Counted from the stretch's first letter, positions 16,498 to 25,461 are shown. The stretch: DNA of 60,501 nt from Candidatus Obscuribacterales bacterium (GCA_020050835.1 JAGVKB010000099.1:1-60501), one strand, 5' to 3'. Notes: generated from the letters alone by a model not told the origin. Translations and numbers: made by a program.

Positions 16498-17072
16498 TTC
16501 TGTTCACAGACGACAGGCGTTCCCTTGCCCAGTGCTGCATCGATGCTACTTGAGACTGTCGACACGATAGAGTCGCAGGCGGCATAATTTACACCTTCGA
16601 CTTTAGGTGAGAAATCGAGCTGAATGACCGTAGTGCCGCGTTCGGTGCTGCGTACCTGAACGTCTAGCGCGAGGAACCGGTGCACACGCTCTTTGCGGGT
16701 GTGGATGTTGCCGCGGGCGTCGCCTTCGATGCGGGTGAATTCATCCATGAACCGCAGGTTTGCTGTGATCCGGCCGGACTGTGTATCGGCGGTGACGACG
16801 TGCCACTTGTCGCCGTAGTTGTAGGATACTTCCGCGAGGTAGTCGCGAATCTTTGCAAAGGCCAGTTTGGCAGGGACGTTGTACTCGCGTGGTGCCGGGT
16901 GCAGGAAGTTTGATCGTTCTTGAGCGGCGAGCTTGAAGAGTGGAGCGGCTGCCAGGAAGCCGAGAACTAGTCCTGGCAAAACGCCTGCTCCTGGATCGTG
17001 AGTGAGTTCGTTGGTTAGTGCTCCGGTGATAAGGAACACAAAGATTCCGGCTGCTATTGCTAGGATGGCCAT
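16485..17072 (-). CDS. Membrane protein coupled to the coupling-protein gene
   Basis: A 195-residue protein with two hydrophobic segments near the N-terminus (about residues 2-20 and 32-50), then a soluble beta-rich domain of about 140 residues. Its start overlaps the end of the VirD4-like gene by 13 nt, so it is the last gene of the mobilization operon. The coupling protein upstream lacks the usual N-terminal membrane helices. This product may provide its membrane anchor; that is inference from context. No family is recognised. Confidence 0.7.
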   Translation of the reverse strand: MAILAIAAGIFVFLITGALTNELTHDPGAGVLPGLVLGFLAAAPLFKLAAQERSNFLHPAPREYNVPAKLAFAKIRDYLAEVSYNYGDKWHVVTADTQSGRITANLRFMDEFTRIEGDARGNIHTRKERVHRFLALDVQVRSTERGTTVIQLDFSPKVEGVNYAACDSIVSTVSSSIDAALGKGTPVVCEQNYPG

Positions 17073-19063
17073 ACGTCATCTACCTCCGGTGAGTTGTCTT
17101 CTGGCTGTGAATATGTGGAGTGATCAGCGTGCGGGCGTTCTTGCTGGGTTGCACGCGAGTTTGAATTGCGCTGTCGATTGTCGCGGTTTCTGTCGTCGCG
17201 CCCTTTGTTATTGCGGTCTTTATTTCTGCGGTTTCTGCTGGTTCCGCCAGATTGATTTTCGGCGGCGCTGTTTGGCGATTGTTGTTGGTCCTTTTGCTCG
17301 TTTGTTCTGCCGCGTCTGCGGACGTGCTCAGTGATTTCGTGAGCCGGACGCTCCGGCGCGGGATATGCCATTGCATGTTCATAGGCATAAGGTGTGGTGA
17401 GTGGAAGCTTGAGCGGCCAGGTGTCGTTCGTGAATGCAATTACTTCGCCGCTGAGATTTATCAGTTCGTCTGGTGTGGCGAGCGCCCGTCCCTGAATGAA
17501 CTCGTGCACTCTGCCGGTATCATTTACGGTGACTTCTTCGATTGTGGTTCTGCCGAGCGCTTCGCTTAATGCGCGGGCTTCGCGGAAGTTCTTCTGTCTG
17601 AAGTAGATCTGCGTTGCCGGCTGGTCGAAGATTATCTGCGCCTCCTTTTGTGAGTAGATTCGTTCGAGCTGGAAGTAATTCTGGAATCCGAGCACGAGAC
17701 TTATCTTGGCTTTTCTGACGATTGATAGGACATTGGCGATGTTGGCGATCTTTCCGAAGTTTGTGAATTCATCGAGGAACATCGCTGTCGGATACTTCAT
17801 CGTCGCTTTGGTGTCGAGCAAGTAGTCGAGGAGGAAGTTCACCAGAAGGGAGCCAATTAGTTTGCTGTCTCGCGACCGGCTTGGCACCGCTATGTAGAAG
17901 GTGAACAGCTGATTCCTTAGTTCTTCGAAGTCGATGTCTGTCTTCTCCGTTAGCGCTACGAGCTGGTCGGTTATCCATGGATTAAGCTTTGTCATCAGTC
18001 CCGACAACACTCCGAATCTGAAGTTCTCGGAAGTCGAGCCGAGCCATCCCTCGAATTCCATTTGCGCGAGGTCTGATTTGCTCTTTGCCATCGTCTCCCG
18101 GACTCGGTTGATTCCAGAGAGAAGAAGCCATCTTATGGCCCCGATGTGACCCATCTCTGGTTCGGTTGCTGCGGCGTGAAGTATCAGTGATACCAGGAGC
18201 TGCTTTTCTGATCGGTCCCATGTCGGGTCGACTCTCGTTTCCTCGCCGCTGCCATTCATGATGATCAAGTCGGCGAGTTTCTCGGCTTCTCTGGCTTTCT
18301 CAAGTTGCGGTGCCATTCTTACTCGGTCAACGGGGTTGATTCGAGTTGATGACATGTCGGCTGGATTGAATGAGTAGATTCTGTGACCTGCCTGTTTCCG
18401 CCAGCCTGAAGTGAGCGTATACAATTCGCCTGGTTCGTATCCGGGTGTTGCCTCGGTGACGAGCATGTTGGTTCCGAGACGCTCCATCAGGTTCGGGATG
18501 AAGAAACCTCTGGACTTGCCTACGCCGGTTCGGCCGCATACTATCGCGTGCGCGTTTGTCACTAGCTCTGGCACCGAGATGTACTCGTTTTTCTGGGTCT
18601 TGCCGATGATTAATCGAGTTGCTTCGGGCTTGTTCGTGATGTATCCAGCTTTGTGTAGTTCGTTTTCATCTCCCCATGTTGCGCCACCATGGATGGTGGA
18701 TTTCGCTTTTGTTGCGGAGACTCGCTTTGCTCGACTTGCGTCTTCTTGAAGCTTGACGATTACCTGTTCGCATCGGCGCCGGCAATCTTCCTGAGTACCA
18801 CCTCCTTTCTTCTCTGAGATCTCAACGTCGACTAGCGAGCCGCCGGTTGATGTTTCAGACCATCGGAGAACGACTCTGTATTCGTGCCTCCACCAGTCTC
18901 TTCCAACTTGCTCGTCCAGTCTCTCTACGGCGAGTATTTGATCGAGTTGTTTACTCGCTCTGGAAACCTGGTATCCAAGTCTGTCCAGGACATTTACTGC
19001 GAGTACCGGTAATTCTTTGGGCGTCGTGTCCACGATGCCCATGTCGTGTGCTGTTGTTTGCAT
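17060..19063 (-). CDS. VirD4/TraG-like type IV coupling protein without membrane segment
   Basis: This 667-residue ATPase contains Walker A CGRTGVGKSRG near residue 178 and Walker B TAMFLDEFTNFG near 440, with GFQNYFQLE (sensor-like) after it, as in TraG/VirD4/TraD proteins. These hexameric motors bring the relaxase-DNA complex to the secretion channel. The usual two N-terminal transmembrane helices are absent; the first 150 residues are soluble. The last 110 residues are a disordered tail rich in Arg, Asn and Asp. It lies 6 nt behind the relaxase gene. Confidence 0.9.
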   Translation of the reverse strand: MQTTAHDMGIVDTTPKELPVLAVNVLDRLGYQVSRASKQLDQILAVERLDEQVGRDWWRHEYRVVLRWSETSTGGSLVDVEISEKKGGGTQEDCRRRCEQVIVKLQEDASRAKRVSATKAKSTIHGGATWGDENELHKAGYITNKPEATRLIIGKTQKNEYISVPELVTNAHAIVCGRTGVGKSRGFFIPNLMERLGTNMLVTEATPGYEPGELYTLTSGWRKQAGHRIYSFNPADMSSTRINPVDRVRMAPQLEKAREAEKLADLIIMNGSGEETRVDPTWDRSEKQLLVSLILHAAATEPEMGHIGAIRWLLLSGINRVRETMAKSKSDLAQMEFEGWLGSTSENFRFGVLSGLMTKLNPWITDQLVALTEKTDIDFEELRNQLFTFYIAVPSRSRDSKLIGSLLVNFLLDYLLDTKATMKYPTAMFLDEFTNFGKIANIANVLSIVRKAKISLVLGFQNYFQLERIYSQKEAQIIFDQPATQIYFRQKNFREARALSEALGRTTIEEVTVNDTGRVHEFIQGRALATPDELINLSGEVIAFTNDTWPLKLPLTTPYAYEHAMAYPAPERPAHEITEHVRRRGRTNEQKDQQQSPNSAAENQSGGTSRNRRNKDRNNKGRDDRNRDNRQRNSNSRATQQERPHADHSTYSQPEDNSPEVDDVWPS

Positions 19064-19069
19064 ATGTGT

Positions 19070-20356
19070 TTACTCCATAAAGTCAAGATCGCGATCGCGT
19101 TTTCTCTCTCCGATTTCTCGCTCTTTTCGCGCATCTTTGCGTGTGTTCTTGTTGTCTTCGATTGCATCATCAATCTTCTCGATGATTTCTTCGTCGGCTG
19201 CCTTGTGATCTGGATTGCCGCGAGTCCGCTGCTTTGCTTCAACGTCTCGCTTCGCATCTTCGAGATCGTCTCGGTTCTCTTTGAGGCGGTCTCGCTGATC
19301 GGTAAGCGGGATCATTCTCACTATCTCGGCGGCAATTGCCGCCTCGGTCAGGAAGAGTCCCATGATTGGATTCCGCATCATCTCCTGCTGTAGCGGCGAT
19401 ACATACCGATTTGCCGCCGGCGAATTGCGCGCTTCGTCTCTTGCTGTTTGAGATGCCTTAGCGCTTGTTAGTTGGCGATCGATTTCGCCGGAGAATCTGG
19501 CACGGTCTTTTTGTTCAATCCAATTCGCCAGGCGTTTGTAATCCTCCTTTGGTAGCCTGAGCGATTTGTCAGTGTTCTCATGCAGATGACGCCGGAGACC
19601 TGCCAGCCGTTCGTAGCCGTCGTCTTTTGAATAGCGTTCTCCCAGATACTCGAATGAGTCCTTCGGATCTCGTGGCTCATCCTTGTTCCATTGCTGATAT
19701 GGCTCAAGTTGTTCGCGGACGATTTTCTTGTGCAGCCATGGAAGCTCTTCTCCGTTCCTTATTCGTTCTTGTCTCTCCTTTTCGAACTGTTGCTGACGTT
19801 CCTTGTTGCGCTCCCGCTGTTTCTCCTGGCGTGCGAGTTCCGCGATGCGACAGTCCGAGTATTGGGTGCGTTCCAGGTAACGATCGCCGAATTCCTTGAT
19901 GAGGTCATAGTCTCGTTTGTCGAACTTGACTAATCGACCGTTCTTGTCCTTTGAGAGAACAACCACATGCATATGGCGATGCTCCGTGTTGTCGTGAGTT
20001 ACCGCCCAATACTGAAGATCGAGTGCCTTCTCTGAGCCGAGCTGGTGCATCACCTCCCTTGTAAATTCCTTCGGATCATTGGGGCTTACCTCCGGGGAGA
20101 GCGTCAGCTTGTGGATGACGACTCCCCGTCCTTCGTATTCGCGGACTATGTCCCGCAGCTCTTTTGCATCTACCGAATCCTCCGTATCGGTGAAGACATC
20201 TCGACCACCTTGTTCCAGATCTTTGCCGGGTCGGTGCTGGATGTATTTCACGTGTCCCAGCGCTGTACCGATCGCTAATCCTCTTGCGGCCTTCAAACTG
20301 ACTCCACCTCGCTGCTTCGCCTTGACGGAGATGTAGCTGTGGCGAACGATCATCAT
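19070..20356 (-). CDS. MobA/VirD2-type relaxase
   Basis: A 428-residue relaxase. The N-terminal third has the candidate nicking tyrosine in HVKYIQHRPG near residue 38, HKLTLSPE near 82, and the three-histidine metal motif HDNTEHRHMHVVVLS near 120-134, as in MOB-P/VirD2-type enzymes. It would nick oriT and stay bound to the 5' end. The C-terminal half is highly charged and helical, with a short hydrophobic stretch near 335-355. It overlaps the MobC-like gene by 4 nt and precedes the coupling-protein gene by 6 nt. A second Met follows the first, so the start may be one codon later. Confidence 0.9.
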   Translation of the reverse strand: MMIVRHSYISVKAKQRGGVSLKAARGLAIGTALGHVKYIQHRPGKDLEQGGRDVFTDTEDSVDAKELRDIVREYEGRGVVIHKLTLSPEVSPNDPKEFTREVMHQLGSEKALDLQYWAVTHDNTEHRHMHVVVLSKDKNGRLVKFDKRDYDLIKEFGDRYLERTQYSDCRIAELARQEKQRERNKERQQQFEKERQERIRNGEELPWLHKKIVREQLEPYQQWNKDEPRDPKDSFEYLGERYSKDDGYERLAGLRRHLHENTDKSLRLPKEDYKRLANWIEQKDRARFSGEIDRQLTSAKASQTARDEARNSPAANRYVSPLQQEMMRNPIMGLFLTEAAIAAEIVRMIPLTDQRDRLKENRDDLEDAKRDVEAKQRTRGNPDHKAADEEIIEKIDDAIEDNKNTRKDARKEREIGERKRDRDLDFME

Positions 20357-20757
20357 TTTTCGACTACCTTGCCCATTCGTTCAGCGATTGCCTTCTCGTC
20401 ATCCTCCAGGCGCTTTCGCATCTTCGTCTTAACGAGATTGGCTGCGGAGATGAATCGTTCTTGCATTTTGTTTTCAGCATGGTTTTGCCAGGCTAGTTCG
20501 TATAGTGTTCCGGTTTGCGCGCCCTGGCGTGCGAGCATGCCGCATATTCGATCAGTCATGTTCTTGATGTTTTTTGATAACTCGGTGTCTTTCCTGTCTC
20601 CTTTGAGTTTGTCGTGGTTCGCGATATACCATCGGACTGCTTCACGGAAGATGGCTGATTGTGATAATTTCCGTTCTTTGGCCATCGTGATTAGCTTCTG
20701 ATATTCATGTGGCGATAAAAGAGTTTGAATTCGACAGTTGTTGATTTCCTGTTTCAT
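20353..20757 (-). CDS. MobC-like accessory protein with ribbon-helix-helix N-terminus
   Basis: A 134-residue protein. Residues 1-50 read like a ribbon-helix-helix DNA-binding domain (RIQTLLSPHEYQKLITMAKERKLSQSAIFREAV). The rest is a long charged helix pair. Small RHH proteins directly before a relaxase bind oriT and help open the nick site. It overlaps the relaxase start by 4 nt. Confidence 0.8.
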   Translation of the reverse strand: MKQEINNCRIQTLLSPHEYQKLITMAKERKLSQSAIFREAVRWYIANHDKLKGDRKDTELSKNIKNMTDRICGMLARQGAQTGTLYELAWQNHAENKMQERFISAANLVKTKMRKRLEDDEKAIAERMGKVVEK

Positions 20758-21058
20758 GATGTTGTTGCCTCACTCGCATTGCTCACCAGTTGTGGCATTG
20801 CATGGTTTTGAGCTATGTTTCGACCGACGCGGAGGATTTCTGAGCTACGAATTAGCCCCACATATGGTGCCTTGCGAGCATTTTGAGCATTCTCTTTATC
20901 TTGCCTTACCTCCGGTAAACCGTTCAGTAAGGGCTCGCTTCGCTCGGTATTTGTTGCGCGTCGTTGCCTACTCCGCGCGGTCGGTGCATTGATGTTGGAT
21001 CTGTATTTGCGCAGTGTGCGCATAATTGCTTTTCGGGGATGAAGCTTTCTGTTGCTTC
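20758..21058. promoter_or_regulatory. Candidate oriT region
   Basis: A 301-bp gap between mobC and the small membrane protein gene, in the usual place for oriT. It holds small inverted repeats: TTACC-TCC-GGTAA near 20906-20918 and TGCGCA-GTG-TGCGCA near 21008-21022. I found no convincing match to a known nick sequence, so the assignment rests on position and dyads. The 89-residue minus frame across it looks non-coding. Confidence 0.4.
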
Positions 21059-21328
21059 TTACCTATTGATGTTGCGTGAGTTGGCTAGCATGGCTATGAG
21101 AGCCTGTAACCCTGACGTCAGTAACGTGATTAACGCTCTGAACACTGTTAGGATCAAACTGCATAAGAGACTCAGTATTGTGCCGAACAGCTGTCCTACG
21201 ATATCGAAGACTGGCTTGATGATCATTCCGGGATTTCCGCCGGCGATTCCAGCGAATAGCATCAGCATGAAGATGATCAGAAGAATCTGCTCGATGAATC
21301 CGAGCGGTGAGTTAGCATGTGCTTCCAT
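21059..21328 (-). CDS. Small two-helix membrane protein
   Basis: An 89-residue, very hydrophobic protein with two predicted membrane segments (about residues 13-32 and 45-78). It is preceded by a good GGAGGAA-type ribosome-binding site and lies 14 nt behind the AlpA-like gene. It belongs to the mobilization operon. The Gly-rich turn and size recall small pilin- or TrbC-like membrane components, but identity is not shown. Confidence 0.65.
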   Translation of the reverse strand: MEAHANSPLGFIEQILLIIFMLMLFAGIAGGNPGMIIKPVFDIVGQLFGTILSLLCSLILTVFRALITLLTSGLQALIAMLANSRNINR

Positions 21329-21342
21329 TGTTGTTCCTCCTA

Positions 21343-21612
21343 TCAGCGACCATCGCCTGGAAAGACATTGCCGAATGCAGAGCGTGGTTGTTCGGTTCCT
21401 TGCAAGTGCTTGTTGATGAAGTCATCCAGATCGCACTTTCTGTAGCGAACCAGGCGACCTATTTTTATGCAGGCCAGTAAATATCTGCCCGAACATTTCC
21501 AGACGGCAAGCGTCTGTTCGGCGACACCGAGATACGCAGCGGCTTGTCTGCGCGTAAGCAATTCGGAGTGAGCAGCGCCCTCTCCACCCGGAAAGTTATC
21601 GTGTGATTTCAT
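21343..21612 (-). CDS. AlpA/excisionase-like helix-turn-helix protein
   Basis: About 89 residues from ATG 21612, chosen for AGAGGT 7 nt upstream; the frame is open to 21717. Residues 18-62 form the HTH and wing (RRQAAAYLGVAEQTLAVWK ... IGRLVRYRKCDLDDFI). Related proteins act as excisionases or transcription regulators of integrated elements. It heads the minus-strand mobilization operon. About 32 of 45 residues in this domain match the protein at 29483-29731, so the element carries two paralogues. Confidence 0.85.
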   Translation of the reverse strand: MKSHDNFPGGEGAAHSELLTRRQAAAYLGVAEQTLAVWKCSGRYLLACIKIGRLVRYRKCDLDDFINKHLQGTEQPRSAFGNVFPGDGR

Positions 21613-21895
21613 TTGTTTTACCTCTATGAGCGTTCGCAAGAATTCGGCGGCACTACTGATGAAAAGTCGTGCCGCACGGATTGCGAAAGGGGAGAAAGTT
21701 GTTGCAAAAAAGCTCAAACCACAAACATGATTTGAGCGTAAAAGAATATTTGATGGTGTTGGTCTACCTAATGGGCCGCAGCGCCATCAATCTCGCCGCA
21801 TAATTTCATTGTAGCGTGCCGTTTCGATTTTCTGGCTAGGGGGTTTTTCGCTGAGCCGAACCTGGGGTTATGGATAGGGATGGTTGCGAGCAGTC
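21613..21895. other. Upstream region of the mobilization operon
   Basis: No gene is supported in these 283 bases. The stretch probably holds the promoter for the minus-strand mobilization operon. It also contains the 3' flank of the P-loop kinase gene. I see no strong hairpin terminator. Confidence 0.4.
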
Positions 21896-22582
21896 TTAGG
21901 ACCGCAATAGCTCAATTATTCTTTCAAGCTCAGCCCGACCCTGCTCGGATTGCCAGCGAAATCCATCCATGTTTATGGTGTGGATTGATGATGCTTGGTA
22001 AACGGGTGCCCAACCATTCATGAGCTGTTCGATATTGGCTAATTGAGTGAAGTCCGGCAGGCGGGTCCACTTCCGATTTGAGTCGTGGAAGTACGTGAGG
22101 ACGAACTCATTCCATGAGCCAAACTGCCAGTATTGGCGGAGTTTCATGTTGTTAATCGTTTTATTGCCGTGGGCGGTCTGGCGTTCTGTGAGCCGATCTA
22201 GGGTTGTCTGTGCGTTAAGCCGAAGCCAAATACACTCAGGATTTATCCGTTCTCGAAAGCGTTGCCAATGAGGTTGACGCATCGGCATGATCGGGCCGGC
22301 AGCGATAAGTGTCGGTATATCGCTTTGCTCGTAACCATCCAAAAACTGGCACTCTCGCTCTTGTAGATACGCTATTGCAGCCGAGCGATCTCCGTTTCGC
22401 TTGACGTGTTCGAGAAAGATCTTATAGATCAATCCCTCGTGGCGATCTGCAATAACTTTGTCTGTATCAACCCAATTCCAGTTATCTAGGACGCCCGGGC
22501 GGTCTCTCAGATATTTTCTTAGCTGTGAGCGGACAGTACTCTTGCCTGCGCACGAGAAACCGATTAGTATTACGGTTGCCAT
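21896..22582 (-). CDS. P-loop kinase-like ATPase (shikimate/AAA kinase fold)
   Basis: About 228 residues from ATG 22582. The N-terminus ATVILIGFSCAGKSTV is a clear Walker A with preceding beta strand. WVDTDKVI supplies the acidic substrate-binding motif of shikimate-kinase-like enzymes, and RLNAQTTLDRLTERQ resembles their lid region. The frame extends upstream to 22654 but with residues untypical of the fold. The protein is cytoplasmic. The substrate is unknown. It stands alone between two intergenic gaps, in the segment that probably enters a recipient first. Confidence 0.75.
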   Translation of the reverse strand: MATVILIGFSCAGKSTVRSQLRKYLRDRPGVLDNWNWVDTDKVIADRHEGLIYKIFLEHVKRNGDRSAAIAYLQERECQFLDGYEQSDIPTLIAAGPIMPMRQPHWQRFRERINPECIWLRLNAQTTLDRLTERQTAHGNKTINNMKLRQYWQFGSWNEFVLTYFHDSNRKWTRLPDFTQLANIEQLMNGWAPVYQASSIHTINMDGFRWQSEQGRAELERIIELLRS

Positions 22583-22740
22583 GAGGGGATTCCGCGAAGG
22601 GATGCTGCAGAAGAATACCAAATTAAGATTGGGGCCAGGGCGCAGCGAGAGCAACGCCTGACTCCCAACTTGCTAAGAAGTTCCCAGCCTATTGCAGGGA
22701 CTGCCTCTAGGGTTTTCCCTGTAACACTTTCCAGCCCGAT

Positions 22741-23229
22741 TTGAAATACTGGTCTTTGGTGGAAGGAGCGGAATACCGCTCGCCCAACAGTGACGCCCCA
22801 GAAGTCGTGCACGTTTTCCGGTCGCTCGCGGCGCTTTGTAATGCGCCGGCGGCGGCTCTTAAACAGAAAGAGAGATGCAAATCTCTGGAGGAACGAATTT
22901 TGGAAATTAAACTGACATTGGTCACTAAACGAAACCCTTTGAAGGTCAAAGGATTTGATTCTACGGTCGGCGCAATCATTGATTGCGATGACAATCTAGT
23001 CTGTATCGTGCCCCTAACCCGCATGGACTGGGTCTTCGATTGCCTATCGGCAAAGACGCATACAGATAAGCTGTTCACTATCCTGTCGAAAATGACAGAC
23101 GACGAGGTTCGGCTATGCACCGGGTGTAAGCGAAATGCTGCTGAACCACGAGATCAGGAAAGCAAGAGCGATAAAAAAGTGCTTCGCTTTCCTCCTGTGA
23201 GACGCAAGACACCTCCCCTGGTGTCATAG
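22741..23229 (+). CDS. Hypothetical protein, start uncertain
   Basis: A frame of up to 162 residues opening with TTG. There is no clear ribosome-binding site. Its composition looks protein-like (KLTLVTKRNPLKVKGFDSTVGAIIDCDDNLVCIVPL), while the opposite-strand frame at 22707-23120 is rich in Ser, Arg and Thr as antisense shadows often are. A CTGCK pair near residue 127 and a basic tail are the only distinctive features. Possibly a nucleic-acid-binding accessory protein; that is a guess. Confidence 0.4.
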   Translation: MKYWSLVEGAEYRSPNSDAPEVVHVFRSLAALCNAPAAALKQKERCKSLEERILEIKLTLVTKRNPLKVKGFDSTVGAIIDCDDNLVCIVPLTRMDWVFDCLSAKTHTDKLFTILSKMTDDEVRLCTGCKRNAAEPRDQESKSDKKVLRFPPVRRKTPPLVS

Positions 23230-23428
23230 CATGCAGGCGATGATTCGCCGCTAACGTCTCCCCTCAACTAATCTTATTCGTGCCGACTTCTGATGGGTGC
23301 CACCAACGTTTCTAAAAATGTTATTGCAAGGCAACTGTTCCACCGCTTGGTAGCGCAGTTGCCTTGTTGCTATTGTCTTTTTGAGCAGCCCGCCAGGACA
23401 AACCTGACGGGCTGTTCATCTATTGTAG
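23230..23428. terminator. Two consecutive strong hairpins
   Basis: The first has an 11-bp perfect stem (CAAGGCAACTG at 23327-23337, CAGTTGCCTTG at 23356-23366) with an 18-nt loop, followed by a T-rich tract on the plus strand. The second pairs 23387-23397 with 23403-23413 (AGCCCGCCAGG / CCTGACGGGCT, one mismatch, 5-nt loop). They separate the plus gene ending at 23229 from the minus-strand RadC gene ending at 23429, so they probably terminate both. Confidence 0.6.
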
Positions 23429-23896
23429 TTACGCCCAGAGGTAGCCGTGTGTCTCCCTTAGACTGCAGAAGCCACTAGAGTTTACGATGAGATGGTCGAT
23501 GACTTTCACACCAAGAATGTCGCCTGCCTTTATCAGCATTTCGGTTGTCTCGATATCCTCGCTGCTCGGAGTCATTGATCCAGCGGGATGATTGTGCGCG
23601 ACAATAATTGCATGCGCATTGGACAGCACGGCAGCTTTAAAAACCTCGCGAGGGTGAACCAAACTGGCTGAGGCTGTGCCATGCGAAACAACGTGCACGT
23701 TCGCCACGTGGTTGCGGCAATCCAAATGATAGGCGACGAAATGCTCCTCGCTCAGTATCTTAAGTGGGGCCACAAATTGTTCCAAGTCGTCGGGACATCC
23801 GATGGGAACGGGCTGTCCACCAGGTTCTCTTATTAGAGCCAAGCGTATTTCGGGCACGATGTATTTTAGTTGTTTCTTCAATGTTTTGCTATTCAT
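23429..23896 (-). CDS. radC: RadC-like JAB-domain protein
   Basis: A 155-residue JAB/MPN-fold protein of the RadC (DUF2466) type. VAHNHPAGSMTPSSEDIETT gives the H-x-H-P and S-x-x-D metal motif, with E in the LVHPREVF segment region. It lacks the N-terminal helix-hairpin-helix domain of chromosomal RadC, which is usual for the short forms on plasmids and islands. Biochemical function is unsettled; it is common in leading regions and anti-restriction gene clusters. It overlaps the GP88-like gene by 4 nt. Confidence 0.85.
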   Translation of the reverse strand: MNSKTLKKQLKYIVPEIRLALIREPGGQPVPIGCPDDLEQFVAPLKILSEEHFVAYHLDCRNHVANVHVVSHGTASASLVHPREVFKAAVLSNAHAIIVAHNHPAGSMTPSSEDIETTEMLIKAGDILGVKVIDHLIVNSSGFCSLRETHGYLWA

Positions 23897-24720
23897 GATT
23901 GCACCTCCACAACAGTTGAAGCGCTATGTGACGGCAAGCAGAATGAGCATGACTGACATGGACGTGGGTTGCGGAAGTTGGACTCAAGCTTGTATACCCC
24001 TAAGACAGCCGGACACGTGAAGAGAGTCTTGTGCTTGATTGGTGGAACGTGATACCTTCCGCGGTGCACCGGAAACGAGACGACTTGTTTTGCCGTTGCA
24101 ATTTCATCCAGCGCAGGCAATACGTTTTCGTTCAATTGTTCTTCGCTCTCCTGAAGCAAAGCCAGCTCCCATATACCAGATCGCTGTGCATACGCGAGAA
24201 GGCCCAGCTCGAAGTTGTGCGAGTCGATGCTGAGCCATCCTCGGCAGTTATGTAAAGAAGCCAGTTCCGTCAACGCGTCGAAGATCGAGGGTTCCACGAA
24301 GCTTCTCGTATAGAACCAGAGTGAGCATTGAGGGCGTTGTTTAGCGGCGATCCACCAGGCACGCGCGTAAGAAGGGACATGGAAATCGCCTGTATCGTGC
24401 AGACGAATTGTCCAGGGTGTTCGAGTCTGCTTGCCGGTGATGGAGGCTGCAAGCCAATCGGCGGGTCTGACTTGATCGATCAAGCTCACCAGGTTTTCTG
24501 CGAGCAGTTCAGGTCCGCCTTTCGATAGGAGCAATTCAACCGTCCGAAAGTTGCGCTGACGTTTGGCTCTCTGTCCGGCAGTCTGATAGCGGACGCCATT
24601 TCCGTAACACACTTTTTTGCAGATGTCCGTTGCGCCGATGCAGGTTTCACTGCGTGGCAAGCTGAATGCCCATGATGCTTTACTATTGTTGGTCAATTCG
24701 AGACCGTACTCTTTATCCAT
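23893..24720 (-). CDS. GP88-like phage/plasmid protein with cysteine clusters
   Basis: A 275-residue protein resembling the phage gene-product-88 family. ETCIGATDICKKVCYG near residue 25 supplies three Cys, and CPAV near 247 plus CQSCSFC near 265 supply four more, suggesting an iron-sulphur or zinc site. TIRLHDTGDFH and YTRSF in the middle are conserved-looking. The family is found on phages and conjugative elements; its role is unknown to me. It is coupled to radC by a 4-nt overlap. Confidence 0.7.
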   Translation of the reverse strand: MDKEYGLELTNNSKASWAFSLPRSETCIGATDICKKVCYGNGVRYQTAGQRAKRQRNFRTVELLLSKGGPELLAENLVSLIDQVRPADWLAASITGKQTRTPWTIRLHDTGDFHVPSYARAWWIAAKQRPQCSLWFYTRSFVEPSIFDALTELASLHNCRGWLSIDSHNFELGLLAYAQRSGIWELALLQESEEQLNENVLPALDEIATAKQVVSFPVHRGRYHVPPIKHKTLFTCPAVLGVYKLESNFRNPRPCQSCSFCLPSHSASTVVEVQS

Positions 24721-24786
24721 ACTGTGAACCTCCGGTTAGTGAAGGCTTTTCGCCTCAAACCCGGGGCACGGGGTTGGCTCCGTGGG

Positions 24787-25011
24787 TCAAGCGGATGGAT
24801 CTGGCTGCTTCGGAACAAGTTTGAGCTGCGTGCGCTTGACGCGCGGTGGCGCCGACCCCGTAGACTTGAAGAAATAGAAAAGCCCAGGTTGACTGCTTCT
24901 CTTTGTGATTTCGGCAAACATCAGACCTAGCCCCAGTGCTCCTAACAGGACTGCTTCCAAATAGGACTGCGGGGCGAGCGGCGAGTGAGCATGCGTCTCA
25001 CAGTGGCGCAT
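24787..25011 (-). CDS. Possible small membrane protein
   Basis: A 74-residue frame from ATG 25011 (open to 25062) with one hydrophobic segment (SYLEAVLLGALGLGLMFAEI) and a basic C-terminal tail. No good ribosome-binding site is seen. It lies between ssb and the GP88-like gene on the same strand, which makes it plausible, but it could be chance. Confidence 0.35.
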   Translation of the reverse strand: MRHCETHAHSPLAPQSYLEAVLLGALGLGLMFAEITKRSSQPGLFYFFKSTGSAPPRVKRTQLKLVPKQPDPSA

Positions 25012-25104
25012 AAGGATTTTGGAAGATAACAATAAAGAGAAACAAGTCGAAAGCAGGGACATGTGCCCCTGCTCTCAACGTTGTGTACTGTGGATAGATG
25101 GAAT

Positions 25105-25461
25105 TTATGCGCTCTGCGATTCCTCCTTTGCCGGCTTCTTCCCACAGAGATGGAAGCTGGTGAGCTTGATGACCGGCTTTGTCATCTGAACTTTGACGCC
25201 GTTCACTTCTTTGGGATACGTCGAGATTGCCAGTCTGCCATTTACCACCACCTCGCGCCCCTTAGTTATGGCTTTGAGTACTCTTTCGCCCAGCCCATTC
25301 CATGCATCCACGTCGATCCACAGAGTTTTGTCCTCGTCAGTATTCGAGGAGAACTCTTTCACCGCGACCGAGAACTTAACTACCTTGTTGCCTGTGTCTC
25401 CGAAGGATACTGTGTGCGGCGCTTGTCCGACGTGTCCTACAACTGTGATCTGATTATTCAT
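25105..25461 (-). CDS. ssb: Single-stranded DNA-binding protein
   Basis: About 118 residues from ATG 25461, chosen because GGAGGT lies 6 nt upstream. MNNQITVVGHVGQAPHTV, VVKFSVAV, WIDVDAWNGLGERV and KGREVVVNGRLAISTY are the OB-fold strands of bacterial SSB. It is shorter than chromosomal SSB and lacks the acidic DDDIPF tip, ending KKPAKEESQSA. It therefore may not recruit the usual host repair partners. Elements often carry ssb to protect the transferred strand after entry. Confidence 0.9.
   Translation of the reverse strand: MNNQITVVGHVGQAPHTVSFGDTGNKVVKFSVAVKEFSSNTDEDKTLWIDVDAWNGLGERVLKAITKGREVVVNGRLAISTYPKEVNGVKVQMTKPVIKLTSFHLCGKKPAKEESQSA

Noticed and set aside
20754-21023. An 89-residue minus-strand frame between mobC and the small membrane protein
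   Set aside because: It has no ribosome-binding site, a charged low-information composition, and covers the dyads of the candidate oriT.
22707-23120. A 137-residue minus-strand frame
   Set aside because: Its Ser/Arg/Thr-rich, motif-free translation looks like the antisense of the frame at 22741-23229.
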